DNA from: Synechococcales cyanobacterium GL140_1_metabinner_5_sub
Lineage (GTDB): Bacteria > Cyanobacteriota > Cyanobacteriia > Cyanobacteriales > Chamaesiphonaceae
Length of the DNA: 64,000 nt
NCBI GenBank assembly: GCA_025359065.1
Contig: JANYHM010000012.1
Span: forward strand, 37,701 to 101,700
Reading direction: 5' to 3'
A program made the position numbers and the translations under genes. Below, piece by piece: positions 18,966-27,448 of this stretch (the first letter of the stretch is position 1; each line of letters opens with the position of its first letter). The notes under the pieces are model-generated. The model did not search any database, had not been told where the DNA came from, and saw nothing but the letters and a program-made list of their open reading frames with translations.

Positions 18966-20522
18966 TTACTGCATGCGATCGATAGTCCGATATTGCACCG
19001 CTTCAGCGATATGACTAGATCGCAGATTTCCTTCTCCAGCCAAGTCGGCAATAGTTCTGGCCACCTTAATGATCCGATCGCTTGCCCTGGCCGATAATCC
19101 TAGACGCTCGATCGCTTTTTCTAACAGCAGCCGACTGGCTTCATCTAACTGGCACCAGCGCTGGAGATCGGCAGACTGCATTTGGGCATTGCACATCACT
19201 GGTCGCTCGCCTTGGGCACAAGCGAAACTATCAGTCTGCCGATCAGCAAACCGAGTCAAAGAAATTTGGCGAGCTGCCTGTACTCTTTGCCTGACTGCTG
19301 CGGTTTCTTCGCCTTGAGCGTTGCCAGTAATTTCTTCAGGGCGCAGTCGATTCACAGCCACTTGTAAATCAATGCGATCCATCAACGGTCCAGAAAGCTT
19401 TGCCCAGTACTGCTCTCGTTGGCGAGGTGAGCAGGTACAGGCTTGAATAGAATCGCCATAGTAGCCGCAGGGACAGGGGTTGGTGCTGGCGATCAGGGTG
19501 AACTGGGCAGGAAAAGTGACAGATTGACGAGTGCGGGAGATGGTAACGAAGCCATCTTCTAGAGGCTGACGGAGGAATTCCAATACATCGCGTTTGAATT
19601 CGGTTAGTTCATCTAGAAACATTACGCCGCGATGAGCGAGGGAGATTTCGCCCGGTCGCGGGAAGCTGCCGCCGCCAACTAAAGCAGGACCGGAGGCGGA
19701 GTGGTGAGGGGCGCGAAAGGGTCGATCGGCAATAAGCATTCCCCGGTTCTTTAATAATCCGGCCACTGAATGAATTTGGGTGACTTCCAGGGCTTCGCTG
19801 AAGCTCAGATCTGGCAATATTCCAGGTAAACGCCTTGCCAACATGGTTTTTCCACTACCCGGTGGACCAACAAAGACAAGATTATGTCCACCGGCAGCGG
19901 CAATTTCTAGAGCACGCCGCCCGTGAGCTTGACCTTTAACATCTCGCAGGTCGCTGAGATGAGCGGCTCGATCAGCCTTCTTAATCTCTGGTGCAGTGGG
20001 GACAAATCGATCGGGGTTTTGCAGAAAGCTCATTACCTGCCGCAAATCTTCTAGGCCATAGACTCTTAGCCCTTGGACTACGGCTGCTTCTTGGGCGTTG
20101 TCGGCGGGTAGCACTAAGCCCATAATCCCTAGCCTTTTGGCAGCGGCGGCGATCGGCAGTACTCCGGCTACTGGGCGAAGGCTACCATCAAGAGAGAGTT
20201 CGCCTAAAAATAGGTAGTCGTCTAAGAGTTCGGTGGGGATTTGTCCAGAGGCGGCTAAGATGCCAATGCCGATCGGCAGATCAAAGACAGGGCCTTCTTT
20301 GCGCAGATCGGCGGGAGCGAGGTTAATGACAATGCGCTTGGTGGGATAGTTTGCGCCGGAGTTTTTGAGGGCAGTTTTGACTCGATCGCGGGATTCTTGA
20401 ACGGCGGTATCTGGTAAGCCCACTAGGCTGATTCCTGGCATCCCGTTAGAAACATCTACTTCTACGCCAACTTTGATGGCATCAATGCCTTGAATCGCTG
20501 CGCTCCAAACTCTTGCTAACAC
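18966..20522 (-). CDS. comM: ComM/YifB AAA+ ATPase (Mg-chelatase-like)
   Basis: 518 residues. ComM is a hexameric helicase that promotes branch migration during natural transformation. The N-terminal domain opens MLARVWSAAIQGIDA and contains GVEVDVSNGMPGISLVGLPD (read in part). The AAA+ core has Walker A GPPGSGKTML, the motif HRGVMFLDELTEF and sensor ASTNPCPCGYYG with a four-Cys zinc-type insert (CPCGYYGDSIQACTC). The C-terminal lid ends with ARTIADLAGEGNLRSSHIAEA. The GTG start at 20522 is supported by AGGAG at 20534-20530, seven bases upstream. Confidence 0.92.
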   Translation of the reverse strand: MLARVWSAAIQGIDAIKVGVEVDVSNGMPGISLVGLPDTAVQESRDRVKTALKNSGANYPTKRIVINLAPADLRKEGPVFDLPIGIGILAASGQIPTELLDDYLFLGELSLDGSLRPVAGVLPIAAAAKRLGIMGLVLPADNAQEAAVVQGLRVYGLEDLRQVMSFLQNPDRFVPTAPEIKKADRAAHLSDLRDVKGQAHGRRALEIAAAGGHNLVFVGPPGSGKTMLARRLPGILPDLSFSEALEVTQIHSVAGLLKNRGMLIADRPFRAPHHSASGPALVGGGSFPRPGEISLAHRGVMFLDELTEFKRDVLEFLRQPLEDGFVTISRTRQSVTFPAQFTLIASTNPCPCGYYGDSIQACTCSPRQREQYWAKLSGPLMDRIDLQVAVNRLRPEEITGNAQGEETAAVRQRVQAARQISLTRFADRQTDSFACAQGERPVMCNAQMQSADLQRWCQLDEASRLLLEKAIERLGLSARASDRIIKVARTIADLAGEGNLRSSHIAEAVQYRTIDRMQ

Positions 20523-20617
20523 CGCTGTACTCCTAAATCATCTTTGGCCATCAATTCAGGTTAGCTACTGTATTGATAGATGGAGATCGGTCGATCGACC
20601 GAAAGTTGGGTGATCCG

Positions 20618-21409
20618 TCATTTTAAAGAATTGGGGTCTATCCCGAGATCTTTTAACTTGTCAGCTAGCGCCGCAGACCATCTCTCGGATTGGGCTGCTT
20701 CAGCTTTGGCTTTGGCGACTTCATCTTTAGCTTGGGCTGCTTGTTCTTCTGGGCGCAGATATCGATCGCCACTTTCATCAAACCAAGACAGGACTTCTTC
20801 TTGAGAGTCAGGAAAAATTTCTGGAGAACGGCCAATACCTAAGCCAATTTCTGGCATCCAGAAAGGTTCACCACTTTGTAATTGATAAGCGCTACCGATT
20901 AACTTGTGAATTTCTAGGGGCTGATGACCATCCCGCTGCCAAAATTCTGGATTGTAGATGATGTAGTACAAAACACCTAAGTTGGCATAGATGAGTTTTT
21001 TGTCATCATATTCACCACCCGGTGTCCAAGAAACTACTTCTAGAGCAAGGGCGGGCGAAATATCATTTTCTTCCCAGAGAATGTAACTGCGCCGTGATTT
21101 ATTGTTTTTACGCCGAGCCACACCTAGACTCAAGAAGCCATCAGGTACTACGGGAACTCGCACATTTTTGCCTGTGGTGTGATAAATTCCCATGCCTACA
21201 CCAAAAAACCAATCGGTGCGATTCCCTTCGGAGCGCGGCCTAGCGCTATCGACCCAAATGTTCTTTAAAAGCATTAGCAAGACATTGGGAATCCAGTTTT
21301 GATCTTCGTTATCCACAGGAATATCATCGGAGTCTAGTAACTCAGAACTAGATGGTAGGTGTTGTTGATTCTCGGTTGCAAAAGGATTGAGCCGTTGAGT
21401 TTCTAACAT
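20618..21409 (-). CDS. Uma2-family putative endonuclease (DUF820), long form
   Basis: 263 residues. Uma2 proteins have a PD-(D/E)XK nuclease-like fold and are hugely multiplied in cyanobacteria. Their function is unproven. The core includes VPVVPDGFLSLGV (acidic residue), ALALEVVSWTPGGEYDDKK (Glu and Lys) and YANLGVLYYIIYNPE. After residue 215 a charged, Ala/Lys/Glu-rich coiled coil (EEQAAQAKDEVAKAKAEA) ends in LKDLGIDPNSL, a tail common to the long Uma2 subclass. It is followed downstream by comM after 95 bases. Confidence 0.82.
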   Translation of the reverse strand: MLETQRLNPFATENQQHLPSSSELLDSDDIPVDNEDQNWIPNVLLMLLKNIWVDSARPRSEGNRTDWFFGVGMGIYHTTGKNVRVPVVPDGFLSLGVARRKNNKSRRSYILWEENDISPALALEVVSWTPGGEYDDKKLIYANLGVLYYIIYNPEFWQRDGHQPLEIHKLIGSAYQLQSGEPFWMPEIGLGIGRSPEIFPDSQEEVLSWFDESGDRYLRPEEQAAQAKDEVAKAKAEAAQSERWSAALADKLKDLGIDPNSLK

Positions 21410-21549
21410 GGTGCGAGAGCTGGAGGGCTAAGGACAATTATACCTCTCATCACCATATGCTTATCAGGACATGATGTTTTCAACATATTCTCTGATATGC
21501 AGTGCCCCTAAATCCACCGTTCCTGTGGGCATCCAAACAATTACAGAGC

Positions 21550-22140
21550 CTATAAAATATCTGTTAAATCAAGGACAAACCCTGGTAAGACATCTTCTCC
21601 CATTAGGGTCTTTGGTGCTTCCAGGATCTCCACCGCTTGCCCGAGACGATAGCATTCCACCTGTTTCTGCTGAGGATTGATTAACCACCCCAGCCGCACC
21701 CCATTATCCCGATACTCCACCATCTTTTTTTGCAGCTTAGCCAAACTGTCCGTCTTCGATGACCTCAGCTCAATCACAAAATCTGGCACCAACTCTGGAA
21801 AAGCCACATCTACCGGCAAAATATCAGCCTTAGCCTGCGAAATCCACATCACATCCGCCGATCGAATAGCCCCATTTGGTAAGGTGAACCCCCCAGAAGA
21901 GTCAAAGACCCTGCCTAACTTGGTTTGCCTGTTCCATTGCCACACAGCACCAAACAAATCTCCATTCTTAGCCGAACTCTCCAAAGCAACTGGGGGCATA
22001 GCCATTAATTCTCCTTGAGCCGTCAGTTCTAATCGATGCTCTGGGTTATTTTCACACAGCCGATGAAACTCCACCCGCGTCACCCGCAGGGTTACATCGG
22101 CTACATCTAGCAATAAAGCCTGTCTATCCAGCAACTGCAC
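21550..22140 (-). CDS. Uma2-family putative endonuclease (DUF820), short form
   Basis: 196 residues. Motifs are RSADVMWIS, VPDFVIELRSSKTDSLAKLQKKM (read in part) and VRLGWLINPQQKQVECYR, the classical Uma2 core with Asp, Glu-x-Arg and Lys candidates for metal-dependent cleavage. It starts with GTG at 22140, supported by a consensus GGAGGT at 22154-22149, eight bases upstream. It is the neighbour of the longer Uma2 gene on the same strand, but the two diverge strongly in sequence, so they are not a recent duplication. Confidence 0.83.
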   Translation of the reverse strand: MQLLDRQALLLDVADVTLRVTRVEFHRLCENNPEHRLELTAQGELMAMPPVALESSAKNGDLFGAVWQWNRQTKLGRVFDSSGGFTLPNGAIRSADVMWISQAKADILPVDVAFPELVPDFVIELRSSKTDSLAKLQKKMVEYRDNGVRLGWLINPQQKQVECYRLGQAVEILEAPKTLMGEDVLPGFVLDLTDIL

Positions 22141-22148
22141 AGCACTTG

Positions 22149-22154
22149 ACCTCC
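22149..22154 (-). promoter_or_regulatory. Strong Shine-Dalgarno for the short Uma2 gene
   Basis: GGAGGT eight bases before the GTG at 22140 is the best ribosome site in this part of the window and fixes the non-ATG start. Confidence 0.6.
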
Positions 22155-22646
22155 ACTATCGCTTAACCTCAGTCTACCAGAAACTAAAAAAGACGGCCTC
22201 TTTGTGATCCACATTAAGTTATTGATTGAGTTGCCATCTCGATCGCCATACTCTTTTTATTAGGGAAGCATCCAACACCGACTGAGTTGTGTAAGCAACA
22301 TTCAACTAAAGAAAAGAGACGAATAAAAGTGCAAGATTTTTGATAAAGTGTGAAAGCAGTGTATATCAATGCCATCAGCGCCAACCAAGTTGATTGGTAA
22401 GTATACAGGCAGAATTTTGAGCCTTGGGAACCAAAGCTTTTGCTTTTAGAGGCAATAATTAAGACCAATAGAGCTTGCTCTAGAGGCCATTGCCGTCGAA
22501 AGAAGAAGCTCACAGCGTACTATAAGTACAGCCTGTAGCAGTTCACAACGTTCAATTATTTCAACGCGGCAATTTTCTAGGCGGAACCTTTACTGGCAAG
22601 TCTGTGCTGTCGAATAATTATCAAAATCATTAAGGAACAATAAAAC
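22155..22646. other. Long control region before acpP, no convincing gene
   Basis: About 490 bases lie between the divergent Uma2 and acpP genes. A 99-codon minus frame (22214-22513) and short plus frames show no family resemblance. The base composition is less coding-like than the neighbours. The last 100 bases before acpP must hold its promoter and leader. The TAAGGAA ribosome site is at 22631-22637. I see no IS terminal repeats. Confidence 0.5.
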
Positions 22647-22889
22647 ATGAGCGCAGATATTTTTGCAAAAGTTCAGGCAGTAGTAGCAGACAAACTAGAC
22701 GTAGATGCCGCTAAAATCACCCCTGAAGCCAGTTTTACCAACGATCTTGGCGCAGATTCTCTAGACGTAGTTGAGCTAGTAATGGCACTCGAAGAAGAAT
22801 TTGACGTAGAGATTCCTGACGAAGAAGCCGAAAAACTGCAAACCGTGCAGTCGGTAGTAGACTACGTAAACACCAAAATCAAGAAGTAG
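22647..22889 (+). CDS. acpP: Acyl carrier protein
   Basis: 80 residues, the normal length. Ser38 in the motif [18 protein letters not shown] receives 4'-phosphopantetheine and carries growing acyl chains in type II fatty acid synthesis. The protein is acidic and helical throughout, as expected. AAGGAA is well placed upstream of the ATG. It is followed by fabF on the same strand, the widespread acpP-fabF order, with an 88-base spacer containing a hairpin. Confidence 0.97.
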   Translation: MSADIFAKVQAVVADKLDVDAAKITPEASFTNDLGADSLDVVELVMALEEEFDVEIPDEEAEKLQTVQSVVDYVNTKIKK

Positions 22890-22897
22890 TTAGTCGC

Positions 22898-22935
22898 GGC
22901 AAGGTCATTGCAGGCCAGCGGCCTTTGACCCTGCC
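22898..22935 (+). terminator. Hairpin between acpP and fabF, possible attenuator
   Basis: GGCAAGGTCA (22898-22907) pairs with TGACCCTGCC (22926-22935) with one mismatch. An inner GGCC-AGC-GGCC stem lies inside the loop. A T-rich run (ATTTTTATT) follows after eight bases. It starts nine bases after the acpP stop, so partial termination or RNA stabilisation could make acpP mRNA more abundant than fabF mRNA. Confidence 0.6.
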
Positions 22936-22977
22936 ATTTGCATATTTTTATTCACTTTACTCTATCTCTCTCGTAAC

Positions 22978-24228
22978 ATGGCGAATTCAGACCGCAAGCG
23001 AGTTGTCATCACCGGTCTCGGTGCAATCACCCCGATCGGCAACACCCTAGATGAATATTGGGCAGGCTTAACTGCCGGTAAAAATGGGGTCGGTGTAATC
23101 ACGCATTTTGACCCGGTTCGTCATGACTGCCGCATTGCGGCCGAAGTCAAAGGCTTCGACCCATTGCAGTACGTAGAGAAAAAGGAAGCTAAGCGGATGG
23201 ATCGCTTTGCTCAGTTTGCGGTCTGTGCCAGCAAACAGGCATTAGCAGATGCTGACTTGAAAATTACGGATCTTAATGCCTCCCAAGTCGGTGTAATCAT
23301 TGGCACCGGAGTTGGTGGATTGAAAGTGTTGGAAGACCAACAAGAAATTTATTTAACCAAAGGACCCGATCGCTGTAGCCCTTTTATGATTCCGATGATG
23401 ATCTCCAATATGGCCGCCGGTTTGGTGGCGATTCAGTTGGGAGCCAGGGGACCAAATATGTGTACGGTAACGGCTTGCGCTGCGGGTAGCAACGCGATCG
23501 GAGAGGCTTTTCGGATTATTCAGGGCGGTTACGCCAAAGCCATGGTCTGCGGCGGCACCGAATCGGCAATTACACCTTTGGGCATTGCGGGTTTTGCCGC
23601 CTGTAAAGCGGTTTCCACATGTAATGATGACCCTAGCCATGCCTGTCGGCCTTTTGATGTGAAGCGCGATGGCTTTGTAATGGGCGAAGGCTCCGGGATT
23701 TTGATTTTGGAAGAGTTAGAACATGCTCTAGATCGGGGTGCCAAAATTTACGCCGAAGTTGTGGGCTACGGTACAACCTGCGATGCCTATCATATGACCG
23801 GCCAAATTCCTGGTGGCGTAGAAGCTGCCAGAGCCATGGCTTTGGCGCTGCAAGATGGCAATGTTTCACCAGATACTGTGGACTATATCAATGCCCATGG
23901 CACTAGTACACCAATCAATGACCCCACCGAAACAGCGGCGATTAAGAAAACCTTAGGCGATCGAGCTTACAAAGTAGCCGTCAGTTCCACTAAGTCTATG
24001 ACTGGTCACTTACTGGGCGGTGCCGGTGGCATCGAAGGTGTCGCAACTGCTTTGGCAATCAAACACAGCATTGCCCCACCTACCATTAACCTCAAAACCC
24101 CTGATCCAGAATGCGATTTGGACTATGTGGCGAATGTTGCTCGATCGATGCCGATCGATGTGGCAATGTCGAATTCTTTTGGGTTTGGTGGCCACAACGT
24201 AACTTTGGTATTCAAAAAATATCAATAG
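22978..24228 (+). CDS. fabF: 3-oxoacyl-[acyl-carrier-protein] synthase II
   Basis: 416 residues. FabF condenses malonyl-ACP with acyl-ACP in fatty acid elongation. The Cys-His-His triad is Cys167 in VTACAAGSN, His307 in NAHGTST and His344 in KSMTGHLLGGAGG. The glycine-rich end NSFGFGGHNVTLVF is intact. It lies downstream of acpP as the second gene of the operon. Confidence 0.97.
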   Translation: MANSDRKRVVITGLGAITPIGNTLDEYWAGLTAGKNGVGVITHFDPVRHDCRIAAEVKGFDPLQYVEKKEAKRMDRFAQFAVCASKQALADADLKITDLNASQVGVIIGTGVGGLKVLEDQQEIYLTKGPDRCSPFMIPMMISNMAAGLVAIQLGARGPNMCTVTACAAGSNAIGEAFRIIQGGYAKAMVCGGTESAITPLGIAGFAACKAVSTCNDDPSHACRPFDVKRDGFVMGEGSGILILEELEHALDRGAKIYAEVVGYGTTCDAYHMTGQIPGGVEAARAMALALQDGNVSPDTVDYINAHGTSTPINDPTETAAIKKTLGDRAYKVAVSSTKSMTGHLLGGAGGIEGVATALAIKHSIAPPTINLKTPDPECDLDYVANVARSMPIDVAMSNSFGFGGHNVTLVFKKYQ

Positions 24229-24355
24229 AATCAGAAGCCAAAATATCGCGGATCGATGGACGGATTACAGATGTTCATTTCAGTCGATAGTCTGAGCCTG
24301 ATATGATTTGCGAAAAGCAACTTCTTGTTTGCATCGCTTTTCAAACCGCAAAAAC

Positions 24356-25948
24356 ATGCTGCGCCTCAACGAAATCAAACTTCCTTTAGACCATCCCGAA
24401 ACAGCTCTGCGAGAAGCCATTCTCAAAAAGCTGCAAATCACTGCTGCTGACCTAACCCGCTACACCATCTTCAAACGCAGCTATGATGCCCGCAAAAAAA
24501 GCCAGATTATTCTGGTATACATCGTAGACATCGAAACCCCCAAACAAAAAGCCCTGCTGCAACGCTTCAAGAAAGACCCCCACGTTGTTCTCGCCCCCAA
24601 TATCGCCTACACCCCCGTAGCCCAAGCCCCCACTAACCAGCAGAAACGCCCAATCGTCATTGGTACTGGTCCTTGTGGCATGTTCGCCGGGTTACTCCTC
24701 GCCCAAATGGGCTTTCGACCAATCTTATTAGAACGAGGTAAATCAGTGCGCGATCGCAGCGCTGACACATTTGGTTTTTGGCTGAAAAAACGCCTGAACC
24801 CCGAATCCAACGCCCAATTTGGCGAAGGCGGTGCAGGTACCTTCTCTGACGGCAAACTCTACAGCCAAGTCAGCGACCCCAAACACTATGGGCGCAAAGT
24901 ATTAAACGAACTTGTCGCTGCCGGTGCCGCCCCAGAAATTTTATATATCAACAAACCCCACATCGGCACCTATCGCCTGGTTAAAATCGTCCAAAACATG
25001 CGATCGAAGATCGAAGCCCTGGGCGGCGAAATTCGCTTTCAAACCAAAGTCCAAGACATCGAAATCGCAGCAGGCCAAGTGCGCGGAGTGCGGCTAGAAA
25101 ACGGCGAATTTATTGCCAGCAGTCATGTAGTATTAGCCATTGGTCACAGTGCCCGTGACACCTTTCAGATGCTGTTCGATCGCGGAGTATACATAGAACC
25201 CAAGCCTTTCTCGATCGGCTTTCGCATCGAACACCCCCAATCGCTTATTGACCAATGCCGCTTCGGGGAACATGCTGGTCACGAACGTCTGGGAGCCGCC
25301 GATTATAAACTAGTCCATCACTGTAACAATGGTCGATCGGTCTATAGCTTTTGTATGTGTCCCGGCGGCAAAGTAGTTGCTGCTGCCTCTGAGCCAGGGC
25401 GATTAGTCACCAATGGAATGAGCGAATACGCCCGCAATGAATCCAACGCCAACAGTGCGATCGTGGTAGGTATCACACCTGCTGATTATCCTGATGGAGC
25501 TTTAGCTGGTATTGCTTTGCAGCGTAGCTTAGAAGAACGAGCATTTGCTTTGGGTGGTGGGACTTATGAGGCTCCAGGGCAATTGGTAGGCGACTTTTTG
25601 GCCGATCGACCTTCCACAGCTTTAGGGGCAGTTACTCCTTCTTATAAGCCCGGAGTGAAGCTGGGTGATTTGAGTACTAGTTTGCCTGAGTATGCGATCG
25701 TCGCTATTCGGGAGGCGCTGTTAGCTTTCGATCGACAAATCCCCGGATTCGCGATGAATGATGCTATTTTGACTGGCATCGAAACTCGTACATCTTCACC
25801 GATTTGTATCAAGCGCAATGCACAGTATCAGAGCTTAAACACAATTGGTCTCTATCCAGCAGGTGAAGGTGCTGGTTATGCTGGTGGCATTTTATCCGCA
25901 GGCATCGATGGTATTAAGGTTGCGGAAGCAGTCGCTTTGAGTCTTTAA
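24356..25948 (+). CDS. FAD-dependent oxidoreductase of the COG2509 type
   Basis: 530 residues from ATG 24356. A frame open to a TTG at 24308 adds 16 unlikely residues. The first 85 residues form a separate small domain (LPLDHPETALREAILKKL, YTIFKRSYDARKK) typical of this family. A dinucleotide-binding motif VIGTGPCGMFAGLLLAQMG then begins near 101, followed by LLERG. Further family hallmarks are QFGEGGAGTFSDGKL, the Cys-containing FCMCPGGKVVAAASE and the FAD tail YPAGEGAGYAGGILSAGIDG (in part). The substrate is unknown. Some annotation calls this group geranylgeranyl reductase-like or glutathione reductase-like, with no evidence here for either. Confidence 0.83.
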   Translation: MLRLNEIKLPLDHPETALREAILKKLQITAADLTRYTIFKRSYDARKKSQIILVYIVDIETPKQKALLQRFKKDPHVVLAPNIAYTPVAQAPTNQQKRPIVIGTGPCGMFAGLLLAQMGFRPILLERGKSVRDRSADTFGFWLKKRLNPESNAQFGEGGAGTFSDGKLYSQVSDPKHYGRKVLNELVAAGAAPEILYINKPHIGTYRLVKIVQNMRSKIEALGGEIRFQTKVQDIEIAAGQVRGVRLENGEFIASSHVVLAIGHSARDTFQMLFDRGVYIEPKPFSIGFRIEHPQSLIDQCRFGEHAGHERLGAADYKLVHHCNNGRSVYSFCMCPGGKVVAAASEPGRLVTNGMSEYARNESNANSAIVVGITPADYPDGALAGIALQRSLEERAFALGGGTYEAPGQLVGDFLADRPSTALGAVTPSYKPGVKLGDLSTSLPEYAIVAIREALLAFDRQIPGFAMNDAILTGIETRTSSPICIKRNAQYQSLNTIGLYPAGEGAGYAGGILSAGIDGIKVAEAVALSL

Positions 25949-25997
25949 ATATCTCCAAGAAAGCTTCAATTGAGCACAAAAGAGAGCGGAATATGGG

Positions 25998-26384
25998 TTA
26001 AATCAAAACGATATCTGGCTTAGTGCTTTCGATGATAGCGATGAATTCTTGGCGTTCAGGGGCTGGGACTTTGAATTTGTCAAAAGTATCGTCCAAATCT
26101 TCCATGAAAGCGACCCATTCTGCTGCGGTGATTTTTAGGTGGGCATGGGAATCGTGCATTGATTTACCGCTATATTGTTGAGGGCCGCCACAAGCGGCAC
26201 AGGCCATCTCGGTTACTAGGTACTTAAATCCGGCAGGGGTGACTCGGTGATGGGCTTCGTCTACTAATGGGTTAGCATTCAAGCGTGGATCGATCATGAT
26301 GCGATCGATGAAGTCATCTACAACGGTAGCGATGGCGTATACTCCACCTAATCTTTGATACAAAGAAGCTGCTGATTCTGTCAT
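25998..26384 (-). CDS. glbN: Truncated haemoglobin, group I type
   Basis: 128 residues, 2-on-2 globin. The start SLYQRLGGVYAIATVVDDF and the stretch YSGKSMHDSHAHLKITAAEW fit the family. His80 is the probable proximal haem ligand. These proteins bind oxygen or nitric oxide, and Synechococcus GlbN protects against reactive nitrogen. A Cys pair in ACAACGGP is unusual and close to the haem pocket edge. The gene is convergent with the FAD oxidoreductase, with 49 bases between them. Confidence 0.85.
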   Translation of the reverse strand: MTESAASLYQRLGGVYAIATVVDDFIDRIMIDPRLNANPLVDEAHHRVTPAGFKYLVTEMACAACGGPQQYSGKSMHDSHAHLKITAAEWVAFMEDLDDTFDKFKVPAPERQEFIAIIESTKPDIVLI

Positions 26385-26506
26385 GTTGAGGAGTCCTCGC
26401 TTAGGGAATGCAATTATTGTAAAGTTTCGATACTGGATTTCGTTTCTTCCAAGCTAGAAAGGAATTATGAAGCCATAACCATCACTTAGCATAGCGGAGT
26501 CGCACC

Positions 26507-26845
26507 ATGCAAGCATCTCACTCTGTTACTCTCCATAATATTCCAGCCAGCGCCGAAGACCTAATTCGTCACCAAATCGATCGACTGAACCAAGAACATA
26601 GCTGGATCTCTCACTGCCAAGTTACCGCCAAAGTTCCTGCCCCCTTTACGACCGGCATGTACCAAATCCACATCGACTGCCAAATCCCCGATGGATCGGT
26701 GGTGATCGATCGGCAGCCCCTCACCGACTTTTATCAAGAAGATCTGCAAGTAGCTATCTGGAGCGCCTTTGAACAAGCCCGTCAAAAAATTAAATCTCAT
26801 GTTATTCACTCCGCCAACTTTTCACGCAAATTTCAACACGCCTAA
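26507..26845 (+). CDS. Short HPF/RaiA-like ribosome-associated protein
   Basis: 112 residues. The pattern DLIRHQIDRLNQEHSWISHC followed by YQIHIDCQIPDGSVVIDRQP and DLQVAIWSAFEQARQKI matches the beta-alpha-beta-beta-beta-alpha layout of the ribosome hibernation factor (S30AE) family. The C-terminal dimerisation domain of long HPF is missing, so this is a short form. Some proteins with this fold have other roles, so ribosome binding is inferred. A strong terminator follows the stop at once. Confidence 0.65.
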   Translation: MQASHSVTLHNIPASAEDLIRHQIDRLNQEHSWISHCQVTAKVPAPFTTGMYQIHIDCQIPDGSVVIDRQPLTDFYQEDLQVAIWSAFEQARQKIKSHVIHSANFSRKFQHA

Positions 26846-26853
26846 AGAGCCCT

Positions 26854-26890
26854 AAAATCATTCTTGATCAGATTGACCAAGGATGATTTT
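26854..26890 (+). terminator. Intrinsic terminator after the HPF-like gene
   Basis: AAAATCATTCTTG (26854-26866) pairs with CAAGGATGATTTT (26878-26890) over 13 positions with one G-T wobble and an 11-base loop. The second arm runs into TTTTTCATTTT. The A-rich first arm makes it potentially bidirectional. It separates the HPF-like gene from the toxin-antitoxin pair. Confidence 0.78.
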
Positions 26891-26939
26891 TCATTTTGTA
26901 GAATTGCTATAAAATACAAAAAATACCTTTATCAGAAAA

Positions 26940-27143
26940 ATGCTGACAGCAGTTGAAGAAATTGAATCTGCAATCCTAAAACTCTCGCCTAGAGAGTTGA
27001 GCCATCTTGCCAAATGGGTTCTAGACCTAGATGAGCAGAATTGGGATAAACAAATTGAGCAAGATATTTCCGCCGGAAAACTCGACTTTCTGGCTCAAGA
27101 AGCATTTGCAGAATTGGAAAGCGGTAAAAGTCGGATGCTCTAA
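26940..27143 (+). CDS. Antitoxin-like protein of a type II pair
   Basis: 67 residues. The form VEEIESAILKLSPRELSHLAKW followed by DKQIEQDISAGKLDFLAQEA (in parts) is seen in small antitoxins paired with RelE/ParE toxins in cyanobacteria. The N-terminal half is a helical, probably dimerising segment. The acidic C-terminus should wrap the toxin. Its stop overlaps the toxin start as TAATG, so the two are translationally coupled. No antitoxin DNA-binding fold is obvious, so autoregulation is unproven. Confidence 0.75.
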   Translation: MLTAVEEIESAILKLSPRELSHLAKWVLDLDEQNWDKQIEQDISAGKLDFLAQEAFAELESGKSRML

Positions 27144-27391
27144 TGCACTATACAACCAAGAGATTCTGGAAATGCTATGAGGCTTTGCCTGCCGAAATGC
27201 AGCAAGTCGCAGATCAAAACTATGAATTACTGAAAGCCGATCCCTCTCACCCATCACTGCACTTCAAAAAAGTTGGAGAATATTGGTCAGTTCGCGTAGG
27301 GAGAGGGTATAGAGCTTTGGGAGTAGAAACAAAAAAAGGCATTTCCTGGGTTTGGATTGGCTCACATGCCGAATATGACAAACTGCTCTGA
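27143..27391 (+). CDS. RelE/ParE-superfamily toxin-like protein
   Basis: 82 residues. The sequence FWKCYEALPAEMQQVADQNY, HPSLHFKKVGEYWSVRVGRG (in part) and YRALGVETKKGISWVWIGSHAEYDKLL (in part) matches the short RelE-like fold. The conserved Arg pair (SVRVGRGYRAL) and a C-terminal His/Tyr are candidate active residues for mRNA cleavage. It lies directly after its antitoxin with a one-base overlap. The target is not determined. Confidence 0.8.
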   Translation: MHYTTKRFWKCYEALPAEMQQVADQNYELLKADPSHPSLHFKKVGEYWSVRVGRGYRALGVETKKGISWVWIGSHAEYDKLL

Positions 27392-27448
27392 TAATTCGTC
27401 TAAAGAACTTGCAGTGTAGAATTAGAATACTGCAATCCCCGGCCAAAA

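Noticed and set aside
20618..22140. The two Uma2 genes as a recent tandem duplication
   Set aside because: Their sequences share only the fold motifs, and the long form has an unrelated coiled-coil tail, so they are distant relatives.
22214..22513. 99-codon minus-strand frame upstream of acpP
   Set aside because: No family resemblance, mixed hydrophobic and Cys-rich composition, no ribosome site. It lies in the expected acpP control region.
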